A stretch of DNA of 64,000 nt from JAXLYE01 sp046351595. Its GTDB lineage: Bacteria; Myxococcota_A; Polyangia; Palsa-1104; JAEUJZ01. The notes beneath the pieces were generated by a model. It was not told where the DNA came from, did not search any database, and saw only the letters and a list, made by a program, of their open reading frames with translations. Positions 16,219-26,878 of this stretch are shown here, in pieces. Each line of letters starts with the position of its first letter. The first letter of the stretch is position 1. The position numbers and the translations under genes were made by a program. Location of the stretch: positions 868,001 through 932,000 of the forward strand of contig JAXLYE010000001.1 in assembly GCA_046351595.1 (NCBI GenBank), read 5' to 3'.

Positions 16219-17769
16219 CTAGCCGTAGACATAGGCATGGCTGCCCGCGATCTCGGCGCCGAGCGGCGCGCCGGGCAGCCGCGGGATCAGCCGGTCCACC
16301 ACCTTCGCCGTCGAGAGCACCCCCGGCATGCCGGCGCCCGGGTGGGTGCCGCCGCCGACGAAGTACAGCCCGTCCACGTCCTCGCTCTTGTTGTGCGGGC
16401 GGAAGTAGGCGGACTGCGTCAGCACCGGCTCGATCGAGAAGCCCGAGCCGTACAGCGACGACAGCTCGCCGCGGAAGTTGTCGGGCGTCAGGTGCCGCGT
16501 CGTCACCAGCGACGAGCGCATCCCCGGCAGCAGGGTGTCGTCGAGGTACTGGTAGATGCGGTCGCGGTAGCGCGCCCCCTCGCGGCTCCAGTCGATCGCG
16601 GGCTGCGCGCCCAGGTGCGGCACCGGCGACAGCACATAGAACGCGTCGCTGCCCTCGGGCGCCAGGGTCGTGTCCGTGGCGGTCGGCCGGTGCAGGTACA
16701 GCGAGAAGTCGTCGGCCAGCCGCTTGTGCGTAAAGATGTCGTCGAGCAGCCCCTCGTAGCGCGGCCCGAGCAGGATGGTGTGGTGCGCGCAGTCGTTGAA
16801 CTTCTTGTTCGTGCCAAAGTACGCGACGAACAGGCCCATCGAGTAGCGCATGCCCTCGATCTTCTCGTTCGTGTACTTGCGCCGCGCCTCCTCGGGCACC
16901 AGGTACCGGTAGGTGAAGCCCACCTCGGCGTTGCTGATCACGCGGTCGGCCAAGAGCTCCTCGCCGCCGCGCAGCCGCACGCCGCGCGTCCGGTGCGAAA
17001 GGCCGCTCGGCTCGACGAGGATCTCGTCGACCGGCGCCGACAGCCGCAGCTCGCCGCCGAGCTCCTCGAACAGCCGCACCAGCGCCTGCACGATCGCGCC
17101 GGTGCCGCCCTTGGCGAACCACACGCCCCACTTGCGCTCCAAATACAGGATCAGCGCGTAGATCGACGTCGTCTGGTACGGGTTGCCGCCGACGAGCAGC
17201 GGGTGGAACGACAGCACCGTGCGCAGGTCCGGGCTCTTTATGTAGCGCTTCACCATCTGGTAGACCGTCAGGTACGAGCGCAGCTTCACCATCGCCGGGA
17301 CGATCTTCAGCATGTCGGTGAGGCGGCCGAACGGCAGGTCGCCGAGCTGCTCGAAGCCGACGCGGAAGATGCGCTCGGACTCGCTGACGAAGCGGCGGTA
17401 GCCGTCGACGTCCTGCGGGCTGAACTTGCGCACCTCCTCGGTCATCTGCTCGGAGTTGCCGGTGTAGTCGAAGATCCGTCCGTCGTGGAAGCGGATGCGG
17501 TAGTACGGCGTCACCGGCACCAGCGTCAGGTAGTCCTCCATCCGCCGGCCGGCGAGCGCGAACAGCTCCTCGAACAGGAACGGCGCGGTCACCACCGTCG
17601 GGCCGCCGTCGAAGACGAAGCCGTGGTCGTTGTAGACGTAGGCGCGGCCGCCGGGCTTGTCACGCTGCTCGACGAGGGTGACGCGGTAGCCGCGCGCCTG
17701 CAGCCGGATCGCCGCGGCCAGGCCGCCAAATCCAGAGCCAATCACAACAACCCGGTTCTCGGTCCGCAT
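16219..17769 (-). CDS. crtI: Phytoene desaturase (CrtI family)
   Basis: FAD-dependent desaturation of phytoene toward lycopene, or an intermediate-specific CrtI paralog. The 516 residues begin with the dinucleotide-binding motif VVVIGSGFGGLAAAIRL (8-24), then the RDKPGGRAY signature. They end with the family hallmark GLYFVGGGTHPGAGMPGVL, close to the second FAD-binding segment. Length and motif order fit bacterial CrtI. It heads crtI-crtB-small ORF. Myxobacteria often have two CrtI-type enzymes with split duties, so the exact number of desaturation steps cannot be told from sequence alone. Confidence 0.93.
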   Translation of the reverse strand: MRTENRVVVIGSGFGGLAAAIRLQARGYRVTLVEQRDKPGGRAYVYNDHGFVFDGGPTVVTAPFLFEELFALAGRRMEDYLTLVPVTPYYRIRFHDGRIFDYTGNSEQMTEEVRKFSPQDVDGYRRFVSESERIFRVGFEQLGDLPFGRLTDMLKIVPAMVKLRSYLTVYQMVKRYIKSPDLRTVLSFHPLLVGGNPYQTTSIYALILYLERKWGVWFAKGGTGAIVQALVRLFEELGGELRLSAPVDEILVEPSGLSHRTRGVRLRGGEELLADRVISNAEVGFTYRYLVPEEARRKYTNEKIEGMRYSMGLFVAYFGTNKKFNDCAHHTILLGPRYEGLLDDIFTHKRLADDFSLYLHRPTATDTTLAPEGSDAFYVLSPVPHLGAQPAIDWSREGARYRDRIYQYLDDTLLPGMRSSLVTTRHLTPDNFRGELSSLYGSGFSIEPVLTQSAYFRPHNKSEDVDGLYFVGGGTHPGAGMPGVLSTAKVVDRLIPRLPGAPLGAEIAGSHAYVYG

Positions 17770-17835
17770 GCGGGCTAAGGTGCCGCAGCCCGGGGCCGAG
17801 CTTCAGCAAAAAAGTTCGCGGCTCCTGAGCTCGGC

Positions 17836-19494
17836 TCATGCGGGCGCGCGGCTCGCGCCTGCGGCCGGGTCCGCGAGGCTCTCGAGCACCGCTAGAGCGC
17901 GCTCGCGCTGCGCCGCCTCGGAGGCCAGCGCGTCCTCGCGCACCACCTGGACGCGGTGGAACAGCGGCAGCGCCTCCTGCAAGAGCTCGCCCTCGGGGAA
18001 CAGGAACACGCCGTATAAAAAGGCGCGGCGCTGCACGCCCTGGAGCAGCTCGGGCGCGACGTGGAACTCGCCGTGGGTCACAAGGTACGTGCAGATCTCG
18101 GCCGGCTCGCCGTGGCTGCCGGGCCCCGACCCCGGACCCGGCGCGGCGGCGTGCGGACCGGCGCCGCGGCCGCGCCCCGCGTACTCGGCGGCGAGGTCGC
18201 GCAGGACCTGGCCGTAGTTGCGCCCGCGCTGGCTGCGGAACGACAGCAGGTAGGGCCCGAGCCGCGCCGGCTGCTGGTCGACGCGCACGCCCTCGTGGAT
18301 GCGGCCATCGAAGCAGCGCACCCGCACCGCGCCGCCGCTGCGCAGCAGGCGCCGCGCCAGCGCCAGCCCGAGCCCGCGCGCGAACACCTGCCGCCGCCCG
18401 CGCATCGACGGCGACGCGTCGATCAGGATGTCGTGCAGGCGGCGCGGCTTGTGCTGCTCCTGATCGCGGCCGTAGTACAGGAGCTCGCCGTGCAGGAGCT
18501 TCAGCAGGAAGAGCTCCTCGTCTCCCGCCAGCTCGTGCGGCAGCGCCGCGTCGAGCGGCCCGCGGTGGAGCAGCGCCGCGTAGCCGCCGGTCGGGAACGT
18601 GTGCGCGCTCGAGGCCCGCTGCGGCGCGAGCAGCGACGGCATGAGCTGCAGCGAGAAGCGCACCACGTCGCGCACCTCGGGCGCCGCGAGCACGCCGAGC
18701 AGGTCCACCAGATCCACGGCCCCGCCAAGCTCGTCGAGCGCCGCGCCCAAGAGCTCCGGCTCGCCGCCGCTCGCGCTTGTCGCCGCGCCCGCGGCCGTCC
18801 CGGCGGTCGCGTTCAGCAGGCGCACCGTCGCCGGATCGAGCAGCTCGGCGGTGGTCAACAGCTGCATCGGCACCGGCTCGCTGGTCAGCAGGCGCAGCCA
18901 CGCCGCAAGGGTCGCGTGCAGGCCCGCGCCCGCCGCGTGCGCCCGCCGCACAAGCTCGCCCTCGCGCAGCGCGCCCGCGCCGAGCAGCCCAAGCGGCAGC
19001 TCCGCCCGCTGCGGCAGGAGCGCCTGCGGCGTAATCTTCGTCGCCAGATCCGCGGCCAGACGGTGGAGCAGCGCCGCGACCAGCTCGTCGCTCGGCCGCT
19101 GCGCCGCGATCTGCTCGATCGGCTCGACGGTCATCAGGCCGCGCAGGAGCGCCTGGTAGCGCCGCACCAGCCCGACCGCGAGCCAGGTCTCCGGCTGGCC
19201 CGGCTGCGCCGACGCTGCGCCCACGATCAGCTCCGCGTGCGGCGTGCCGAGCAGCAGCCCCAGGTCGTGGACCAGGAACAGCGGCAGCGGCGCCCCGAGC
19301 CGCACGAGGATGTTGCGCCAGCGCACCGCGCGCAGCCGGCTGCCCTCGCCGACCGGATCAGCCCCAGCGCCAGCAGCCGTCGCCTCCGTCGCGCCGCTGC
19401 CGCGGACGCGGGCCTGGGCCATCGTCAGCGCGGCAAGCTCGCTCTCGACGAAAGACGGCAGCGCCTGGGGCAGCGGGGGCAGCGACCTGGGCAC
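17836..19494 (-). CDS. VWA-domain protein (cytosolic)
   Basis: A 552-residue protein without signal peptide. The N-terminal 340 residues are helical and Ala/Leu-rich with no recognised family. A von Willebrand factor A-type domain begins at about residue 345, with the MIDAS motif DILIDASPSMRG (Asp-x-Ser-x-Ser). It is followed by VRVRCFDGRIHEG and ending in YLVTHGEFH. Such proteins usually partner a MoxR-type AAA+ ATPase, but none is adjacent. The GTG at 19494 lies 12 bases after the stop of the barrel gene, suggesting an operon. ATG at 19422 is an alternative start. Confidence 0.75.
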   Translation of the reverse strand: MPRSLPPLPQALPSFVESELAALTMAQARVRGSGATEATAAGAGADPVGEGSRLRAVRWRNILVRLGAPLPLFLVHDLGLLLGTPHAELIVGAASAQPGQPETWLAVGLVRRYQALLRGLMTVEPIEQIAAQRPSDELVAALLHRLAADLATKITPQALLPQRAELPLGLLGAGALREGELVRRAHAAGAGLHATLAAWLRLLTSEPVPMQLLTTAELLDPATVRLLNATAGTAAGAATSASGGEPELLGAALDELGGAVDLVDLLGVLAAPEVRDVVRFSLQLMPSLLAPQRASSAHTFPTGGYAALLHRGPLDAALPHELAGDEELFLLKLLHGELLYYGRDQEQHKPRRLHDILIDASPSMRGRRQVFARGLGLALARRLLRSGGAVRVRCFDGRIHEGVRVDQQPARLGPYLLSFRSQRGRNYGQVLRDLAAEYAGRGRGAGPHAAAPGPGSGPGSHGEPAEICTYLVTHGEFHVAPELLQGVQRRAFLYGVFLFPEGELLQEALPLFHRVQVVREDALASEAAQRERALAVLESLADPAAGASRAPA

Positions 19495-19506
19495 CGCGGC
19501 TGGCCG

Positions 19507-20823
19507 CTACTTCTTGCCCTTGGCCTCGGCCGGCACGAGCCCCTCGGGGACATCGATGGTCGCCGACGCCTCGGTCTTGACCGGACCGGGCTTGGCCGCA
19601 GGCTTGGCCTCGCCGCCGGGCTTGCCCTCGCCGCCGGGCTTGCCCTCGCCGCCGCCGGGCTTGCCCTCACCGCCGCCCTTGCCCTCGCCGCCGCCGCCCT
19701 TGCCCTCGCCCTTGGCGCCGGGCGTCAGCACCTTCACCGCGCCGGTCTCCTTGCCCGAGACCTGGACGGTGCTGCCCTGCGGCAGCCCGGCGCCGGTGAT
19801 GTTCAGGTTGATGTTCAGCGTCGCCTCTTTCTTCTTCTCGGGCGGCTTGTTCTCCCAGACGTAGCCGAGCGAGGCGATGACCATGTGCTCGGGGCTGCCC
19901 GCGGTCAGGCCCTTGCCGTACGCGACCGCGAAGTAGGTGCCGTTGGCCTTGGCGCGGCGCAGGCCGATGTCCCAGAACAGCGGGATCTGCGTCGGCTGGT
20001 CCTTGACGAACGAGACCGACCCGAGCAGCTCCGTCGTGATGTACAGGCCCGCGTCCGGCGACACCGCGCCCGAGGCACCGGCGCCGAACAGGATGTGGTT
20101 GCCCAGGCCCAGGCCGCGCTTCTCGCACGCCAGCGGCATGCCGTTCATCGGGTCCATGGCCGCCTCTTCGGGCGTGCACGGCCGCGTCGTGCCGGCGAGC
20201 ACGGCGCCGAAGTTCACCGCGATGTGCAGCCGCTTCTGCAGGAGCTTCGGCATGTCGATGATCAGGCGCGGGTAGCCGCTGATCGTGCCCGCGCCGAGCG
20301 CCGAGTCCTTGCTGGCGGTGTCGAGGCCGAGGCCGACCGACAGCGCGATCTGCGGCCCCTTGTCCGGCAGGTGCAGGTTGACCTTGCCGAGCAGGCGCAG
20401 GTCGCCGATGGCCTGGCTCGTCAGGTTGAGGCCCGAGGAGTCCTGGTACACCACCGCCGGCAGCGCCAGCCCGAGCTCGACCCAGCCCGCGATCGACACC
20501 AGCGCCGCCGGCTGCAGGATCACGCGGTTGTCGATCTTGCTCATCGACGCATCCTGGCCGATGCCCAGCGGGTCGCGGCCGTAGCTGCCGAAGACGCGGA
20601 TGTGCAGGCCGAAGTCGCCGATCAGGCTGTGCTCGATATAGAAGCCGTCGCGCCAGCTGTTGCCGGGGAACAGCGGCAGCGCCCGGCGGGAGTCGACGGA
20701 GACCACGCTGGGCGTATCGGCGGCGCTCGCCGGATCGGCCAGGAACAGCGCCGCCGTCCCCAAAAACCCGCCGACGAGCGCTCGAAGCCGCGCAACTTTA
20801 GACCAGGAACACGACGACGCCAT
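19507..20823 (-). CDS. Outer-membrane beta-barrel protein, TraB-barrel paralog with Gly/Lys/Glu tail
   Basis: A 438-residue exported protein. ATG 20823 is preferred because a signal peptide ending in LADPASAAD follows and GGAGG lies 10 bases upstream. The body (residues 38-345) is a beta-barrel with alternating patterns. It shares clear similarity with the barrel of the OmpA/TraB-like protein at 44017. Compare WVELGLALPAVVYQDS here with WVELGLVFPIILYQDS there, each followed by IGDL. The C-terminal 90 residues are Gly/Lys/Glu/Pro repeats where the other protein has an OmpA peptidoglycan-binding domain. The role is unknown: a channel or adaptor in the outer membrane. Confidence 0.75.
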   Translation of the reverse strand: MASSCSWSKVARLRALVGGFLGTAALFLADPASAADTPSVVSVDSRRALPLFPGNSWRDGFYIEHSLIGDFGLHIRVFGSYGRDPLGIGQDASMSKIDNRVILQPAALVSIAGWVELGLALPAVVYQDSSGLNLTSQAIGDLRLLGKVNLHLPDKGPQIALSVGLGLDTASKDSALGAGTISGYPRLIIDMPKLLQKRLHIAVNFGAVLAGTTRPCTPEEAAMDPMNGMPLACEKRGLGLGNHILFGAGASGAVSPDAGLYITTELLGSVSFVKDQPTQIPLFWDIGLRRAKANGTYFAVAYGKGLTAGSPEHMVIASLGYVWENKPPEKKKEATLNINLNITGAGLPQGSTVQVSGKETGAVKVLTPGAKGEGKGGGGEGKGGGEGKPGGGEGKPGGEGKPGGEAKPAAKPGPVKTEASATIDVPEGLVPAEAKGKK

Positions 20824-21386
20824 GCAGGATCTGCCTCCGCAACCAAGACAGTAAGGGGTCTTCTCACCTTCGGTCAACATCTACAAAACCTGTAGCCCGC
20901 CGTTCTGAGAACAACGGCGCGCCCTTACCTACCATTACCCTCAGGGGCCCCGACGGCCCCCGTCGGTCCTTTGGGGTTTTTCCCTGGGATTGAGCCGTGC
21001 CCGGCCCAACCCGACCCGCCCCAGGGCCCTGCGCAGGCCCTTGATATGCCTGGCTCAGGCCCTTGATCCCCCTTGGGCAGGCCCCTGATCCCCCTTGGGC
21101 AGGCCCTTGATCTCCCTTGGCCAGGCCCCTTGATCCCCCTGGTCCAGGCCCCTGATCCCCCTGGTCCAGGCCCCTGATCCCCCTGGTCCAGGCCCCTGAT
21201 CCCCCTGGCACAGGCCCTCGATCCCCCATCACCCAGGCTCTTGATCCCCCTTGGGCAGGCCCCTGATCCCCCTCACCCAGGCCCTTGATCCCCTTTGCCC
21301 AGGCCCTTGATCCCCTTTGCCCAGGCCCTTGTCATACCCTGTGCGGGCCCTTGCTGCGCCCGCGGAAGGGCCGGCTCGTGCAGCTT
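20824..21386. other. 563-base intergenic region dominated by a 22-bp repeat array
   Basis: There is no convincing gene. Minus-strand ORFs through it simply read the repeats in shifting frames, since 22 is not a multiple of three. The array is listed separately. Confidence 0.7.
21034..21365. repeat. 22-bp tandem repeat array, about 15 units
   Basis: Units of the type CAGGCCCTTGATCCCCCTTG start at 21034, 21056, 21078, 21100, 21122, 21145, 21167, 21189, 21211, 21234, 21256, 21278, 21300, 21322 and 21344. The period is 22 with two 23-base steps. CAGGCCC and TTGAT/CTGAT are most conserved, and the tail of the unit varies (CTTGGG, CTGGTC, TTTGCC). There are no spacers, so it is not CRISPR. The period is close to two helical turns, which would put every unit on the same face of DNA. 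Confidence 0.92.
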
Positions 21387-22595
21387 CTACGGGGAGCTGT
21401 CGCCCCGCCGTCCCCTCGCTCCTGGGAGAGGCTGGCGGAGGGGGCGCCGCGCCCGCGCGGTCAGCAGCAGGCCGAGCAGCCCCGCCGCGACGGCGACCCA
21501 GCCGCCTGAGCCCGCGGCCGCCCCGGGCCCGGCGAGCCGGCAGTCGCAGTGGATGCCCGGCAGCGGCCGCACCGCGCCGCCGTCCCCGCCGTCCCCGCCG
21601 TCGCCCGCCGCCAGATCGCCGGCCGCGCCGTCGCTCGACGGGGGCGGCGGGCCCGCGTCCGTGCCGCCGGCCTGCGCCATGTCCACAGGCGGCGGGCACT
21701 GCGGGCCCTCGGGAGCGCCCAGGTCCCCCGCGCCGCCGGCCTGCACCGTCGTCTGCAGCCGGCCGAGGCTCGCGTAGAACGTGAACGTCACCGTGTCGCC
21801 GATCCGCACCGCGCTCGGCACCGTCACCCGATCGCCGGTGCAGGGGTCGTAGCTCCAGCCGCCGGGCCCGAAGCGCCGCCCGAGCGGGGCCTTCTCCTGC
21901 ACCTGCCACTTCCAGCCCGCCGCCAGCGACTGCGTCGCCAGCCAGCGCCCGACCAGCACGCCCGGCCGCTGCTGCACAAGCGCCACCGACCCGACCGCGC
22001 GATCGAACGGCACGGTCTGGAAGTCGCCGACCGCCGCGAACACCGGGCACGCGGTCGACGGCGAGCGCGCCATCAGATCGTCGCCGAACGAGCGGTCCTG
22101 CGGCGGCCGCGTATGGCTCGGATCGCTGAGCACGCGGCTGTCGTAGTAGAAGCGCACCGGCCGGTCTTCAGGAGGCGACGGGATCTGCACGTTCTTGAAG
22201 CTGTTGGTGCCGGTGCCGCCCAGGCCGCAGGTGTCGGTGCCGGCGCTGCCGCGGTAGCTGCCGAGCTCTGTGCCGTCGAACGCTCCGCTCGGTAGCAGCT
22301 TGTACTCGAGCGGCGCGCTGACCGGCGCCGCCAGCCGGACCTCGACGCTGTAGATGCCGTCGCCGGCCGCCTCGTCGGGCGGCACACCGTCATCCTTGAG
22401 CTCGGGGCAGCTCGCGGGCTGGAAGCTGCCGAGCGCCGCATTGCCGCCGCAGACCCGCGGCCCCGCCGCCGCCGCCGCCGGCCCCAGCGACAGACCGAGC
22501 CCGATCCAGAAACCGAGGCGGCATCGCGCCGCCGGCCGCCGTGTGCCGACCGCGCCCGCCGCCCGCGTGTGCCAACCCGCCGCGCCGTTCCGCAT
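21387..22595 (-). CDS. Exported protein with MYXO-CTERM-like sorting tail
   Basis: A 402-residue protein. ATG 22595 is chosen because a twin-basic signal-like leader with a hydrophobic core (GFWIGLGLSLGPAAAAAG) follows. The N-terminal part (about 48-120) has GDGIYSVEVRL and LEYKLLPSGAFDG, typical of carbohydrate-binding-like or choice-of-anchor beta-sandwich modules. A second beta region ends near 290. Then come Asp/Gly/Pro-rich linkers and the C-terminus CDCRLAG, a hydrophobic stretch (GWVAVAAGLLGLLLTA) and Arg clusters, which is the MYXO-CTERM layout. A surface or outer-membrane location is likely. The function is not recognised. Confidence 0.72.
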   Translation of the reverse strand: MRNGAAGWHTRAAGAVGTRRPAARCRLGFWIGLGLSLGPAAAAAGPRVCGGNAALGSFQPASCPELKDDGVPPDEAAGDGIYSVEVRLAAPVSAPLEYKLLPSGAFDGTELGSYRGSAGTDTCGLGGTGTNSFKNVQIPSPPEDRPVRFYYDSRVLSDPSHTRPPQDRSFGDDLMARSPSTACPVFAAVGDFQTVPFDRAVGSVALVQQRPGVLVGRWLATQSLAAGWKWQVQEKAPLGRRFGPGGWSYDPCTGDRVTVPSAVRIGDTVTFTFYASLGRLQTTVQAGGAGDLGAPEGPQCPPPVDMAQAGGTDAGPPPPSSDGAAGDLAAGDGGDGGDGGAVRPLPGIHCDCRLAGPGAAAGSGGWVAVAAGLLGLLLTARARRPLRQPLPGARGRRGDSSP

Positions 22596-22908
22596 GGGGC
22601 GGCAGTGTACACAAACCCCGCAGCCCGTCCTCCCCCACCTCCCCACCTCCCTACCTCCCCATCTCCCCCACCCCCAACCCCGCGCGCCCTCCTCCGTAAA
22701 GAGGCGCGGGTGGCGCCGGAGCGGAGGGCTCCCGGCGCGCCAGCGACGGGATCCCCGGAGGCGACAGGACCCGCGCCGTAACGCCCCAGAAGCCCATCAG
22801 CCCGCCCCGCGCAGGCCCCCCGCCCCCTCACCGCCTCGGAGGCGCGGAGGCAGGCCAGGCCGTGGCCGCTGGTGGCATACTCTCCAGGATGAGTGGCGCG
22901 GGGTGACG
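22596..22908. other. 313-base divergent intergenic region
   Basis: This is the leader region shared by the MYXO-CTERM gene (minus) and the kinase gene (plus). It carries a pyrimidine-rich tract at 22628-22681 (listed separately). No consensus promoter was recognised on either strand. Confidence 0.55.
22628..22681 (-). promoter_or_regulatory. G-run tract, possible G-quadruplex upstream of the MYXO-CTERM gene
   Basis: The plus strand is almost only C and T with single A; the minus strand has seven or more runs of three to five G separated by one to four bases. It lies 33-86 bases upstream of the ATG at 22595, on the sense strand of that gene, so it could fold in DNA or in the 5' leader RNA. 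Confidence 0.5.
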
Positions 22909-24510
<1,602 letters not shown>

Positions 24511-24611
24511 CCAGCGCCCCAGGCTCAGCCGGAAGCCGCGTGAACCCCCGGGTTGCGTGTGTGTTAGTTGAAGACACGCGCAAGCGATCCACACCGACCT
24601 GGAGGTTTGTT

Positions 24612-26780
24612 GTGAACAGTGATCCGTGTCTCTTGGGCCCGAGGCGGTCCGCGGCGTCCCCTCGTCTCCCGGCGCTGCCGCTCGCTGGGCTTTCGGCGCT
24701 GCCGCTCGTCGGGTTCCTGGCGCTGCCGCTCGGGCTGCTGGCCGCGCTCGGCGGTCCGGCCCGCGCCAACCAGCCGGGCCCGACGCCGCAGCCGGCCCCC
24801 GCGGCGCAGGTCGCGCCCGCGGCCCAGCCGACCTCACCGAGCCGCCCCGGCCCGGCCGCCCAGGCCGCCCAGGGAGGCCCCGGCCGCCCCGCCGGCGACT
24901 TTGTCACGCCCGGCGAGAACCTGGTGGTCGAGGGCGTGCCGCCGATCCCGCGCGAGCTGCAGCAGCGCGTCGGCCGCTACACCGAGTTCCGCGCCGCCGG
25001 CCTCAGCGACTGGCACCCGGTGCGGCGCGAGCTGCTCATCAACACCCGCTTCGCCGACGTGCCGCAGATCCACCGCGTGCTCATGCCCGGCGGCGCCCGC
25101 ACGCAGCTCACCTTCTTCCCCGACCGCGTCGGCGGCGCCGTCTTCGAGCCGACCAAGGGCGACTACTTCCTGTTCGGCAAGGACGTCGGCGGCGGCGAGT
25201 GGTTCCAGTTCTACCGCTACGACGTGCAGAGCGGCGAGGTCACGCTGCTCACCGACGGCAAGTCGCGCAACACCTCGCTGGTCTTCAGCAAGAAGGGCGA
25301 CCGCATCGCCTACGCCTCGACGCGGCGGACGCGCAAGGACAACGACCTGTGGATCATGAACCCGCTCGACAAGGGCTCGGACCGCATGCTGATGCAGCTC
25401 GAGGGCGGCGGCTGGGGCCCGCTCGACTTCTCGCCCGACGACACCCGCCTCGTCCTCGGCGAGGAGATCTCGGCCACCGAGAGCTACCTGTGGCTGGTCG
25501 ATCTGGCGACGGCGCAGAAGACGCTGCTCACGCCCAAGGGCGGCCCCGAGAAGTCGGTGTACGGGCGCGCGCGCTTCAGCAAGGACGGCAAGGGCCTGTA
25601 CGTCACCACCGACAAGGATTCGGAGTTCCAGCGCCTGGCCTACGTCGACCTCAAGACCGGCCAGCACAGCTACCTGACGACGACCATCCCGTGGGACATC
25701 GAGGACTTTGACCTGTCGCGCGACGGCACGACGATCGTGCTCGCGGCCAACGAGGACGGCTTCAGCAAGCTGTACGCGCTGGACACCGCGACGAAGAAGC
25801 TGCGGCCGCTGCCGCAGGTGCCCAAGGGCGTGATCGGCGAGGTCGCGATCCACAAGAGCGGCACCGAGGTCGCCTTCGCGCTGTCGTCGGCGACGAGCAG
25901 CTCGGACGTCTACTCGCTGGGGCTCAAGGGGCCGCGCGCGGGCAAGCTCGAGCGCTGGACGCAGAGCGAGACCGGCGGCCTGAACACCGCCGAGTTCGTC
26001 GAGCCCGAGCTGGTCAAGTGGACGAGCTTCGACGGCAAGCAGATCTCGGGCTTTTTGTACAAGCCGCCCAAGCGCTTCACCGGCAAGCGCCCGGTGATCG
26101 TCAACATCCACGGCGGCCCCGAGGCGCAGTTCCGCCCGACGTTCCTCGGCCGCAACAACTACTACCTGAACGAGCTCGGCGTCGCGCTCCTGTTCCCCAA
26201 CGTCCGCGGCTCGTCGGGCTACGGCAAGACCTTCCTCAAGCTCGACGACGGCTTTGCGCGCGAGGGCTCGTACAAGGACGCCGAGGCGCTGTACAAGTGG
26301 CTCAAGCAGCGGCCGGATCTCGACGGCGACCGCATCATGGTGACCGGCGGCAGCTACGGCGGCCACATGACGCTGGTCTCGGCCAGCCACCACAGCGCCC
26401 TCATCCGCTGCGCCCTGGCCGTCGTCGGCATGAGCAACCTCGTGACCTTCCTGGAGAACACCGAGGGCTACCGCCGCGACCTGCGCCGCGTCGAGTACGG
26501 TGACGAGCGCGACCCCAAGATGCGCGAGTTCCTGCTGCGCATCGCGCCGCTCAACCGCGCCAAGGACATCACCAAGCCGCTGTTCATCGTGCAGGGCCAG
26601 AACGACCCGCGCGTGCCGGCCAGCGAGGCCGAGCAGATGCTGCGCACGGTCCGCGGCCACGGCACGCCGGCCTGGTACCTTTTGGCCAAGGACGAGGGCC
26701 ACGGCTTCGCCAAGCGCAAGAACCAGGACTTCCAGTTCTACGCGACGGTGCAGTTCATCCAGCAGTACCTGCTGCCGTAG
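24612..26780 (+). CDS. Exported S9-family prolyl oligopeptidase-like peptidase
   Basis: A serine peptidase of 722 residues. GTG 24612 has GGAGG 6 bases upstream and begins a signal peptide ending in GGPARANQ. The leader is built from three 24-bp DNA repeats (24671-24742), each giving an ALPL unit. A Pro/Ala linker precedes a TolB-like beta-propeller (about 110-430). The C-terminal alpha/beta hydrolase has GGSYGG with Ser581, QGQNDPRVP with Asp665, and DEGHGFA with His697, the full triad. It probably degrades peptides in the periplasm or outside. It follows the kinase gene by 101 bases. Confidence 0.9.
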   Translation: MNSDPCLLGPRRSAASPRLPALPLAGLSALPLVGFLALPLGLLAALGGPARANQPGPTPQPAPAAQVAPAAQPTSPSRPGPAAQAAQGGPGRPAGDFVTPGENLVVEGVPPIPRELQQRVGRYTEFRAAGLSDWHPVRRELLINTRFADVPQIHRVLMPGGARTQLTFFPDRVGGAVFEPTKGDYFLFGKDVGGGEWFQFYRYDVQSGEVTLLTDGKSRNTSLVFSKKGDRIAYASTRRTRKDNDLWIMNPLDKGSDRMLMQLEGGGWGPLDFSPDDTRLVLGEEISATESYLWLVDLATAQKTLLTPKGGPEKSVYGRARFSKDGKGLYVTTDKDSEFQRLAYVDLKTGQHSYLTTTIPWDIEDFDLSRDGTTIVLAANEDGFSKLYALDTATKKLRPLPQVPKGVIGEVAIHKSGTEVAFALSSATSSSDVYSLGLKGPRAGKLERWTQSETGGLNTAEFVEPELVKWTSFDGKQISGFLYKPPKRFTGKRPVIVNIHGGPEAQFRPTFLGRNNYYLNELGVALLFPNVRGSSGYGKTFLKLDDGFAREGSYKDAEALYKWLKQRPDLDGDRIMVTGGSYGGHMTLVSASHHSALIRCALAVVGMSNLVTFLENTEGYRRDLRRVEYGDERDPKMREFLLRIAPLNRAKDITKPLFIVQGQNDPRVPASEAEQMLRTVRGHGTPAWYLLAKDEGHGFAKRKNQDFQFYATVQFIQQYLLP

Positions 26781-26878
26781 CGACGGCGGCCCGGGCTGCG
26801 TCGCGGTGGTATAGTTCCGATCATCTCATCGGTCCCGCCGGCCCCCGCCGGCCGGAAGCCTCTCGACAGGAGCAGCCC

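Noticed and set aside
21034..21365. CRISPR array
   Set aside because: Units are contiguous with no spacers, and no cas genes are present.
20864..22050. Collagen-like coding repeats on the minus strand of the 22-bp array
   Set aside because: The period is not a multiple of three, so frames change every unit, and no ribosome site is present.
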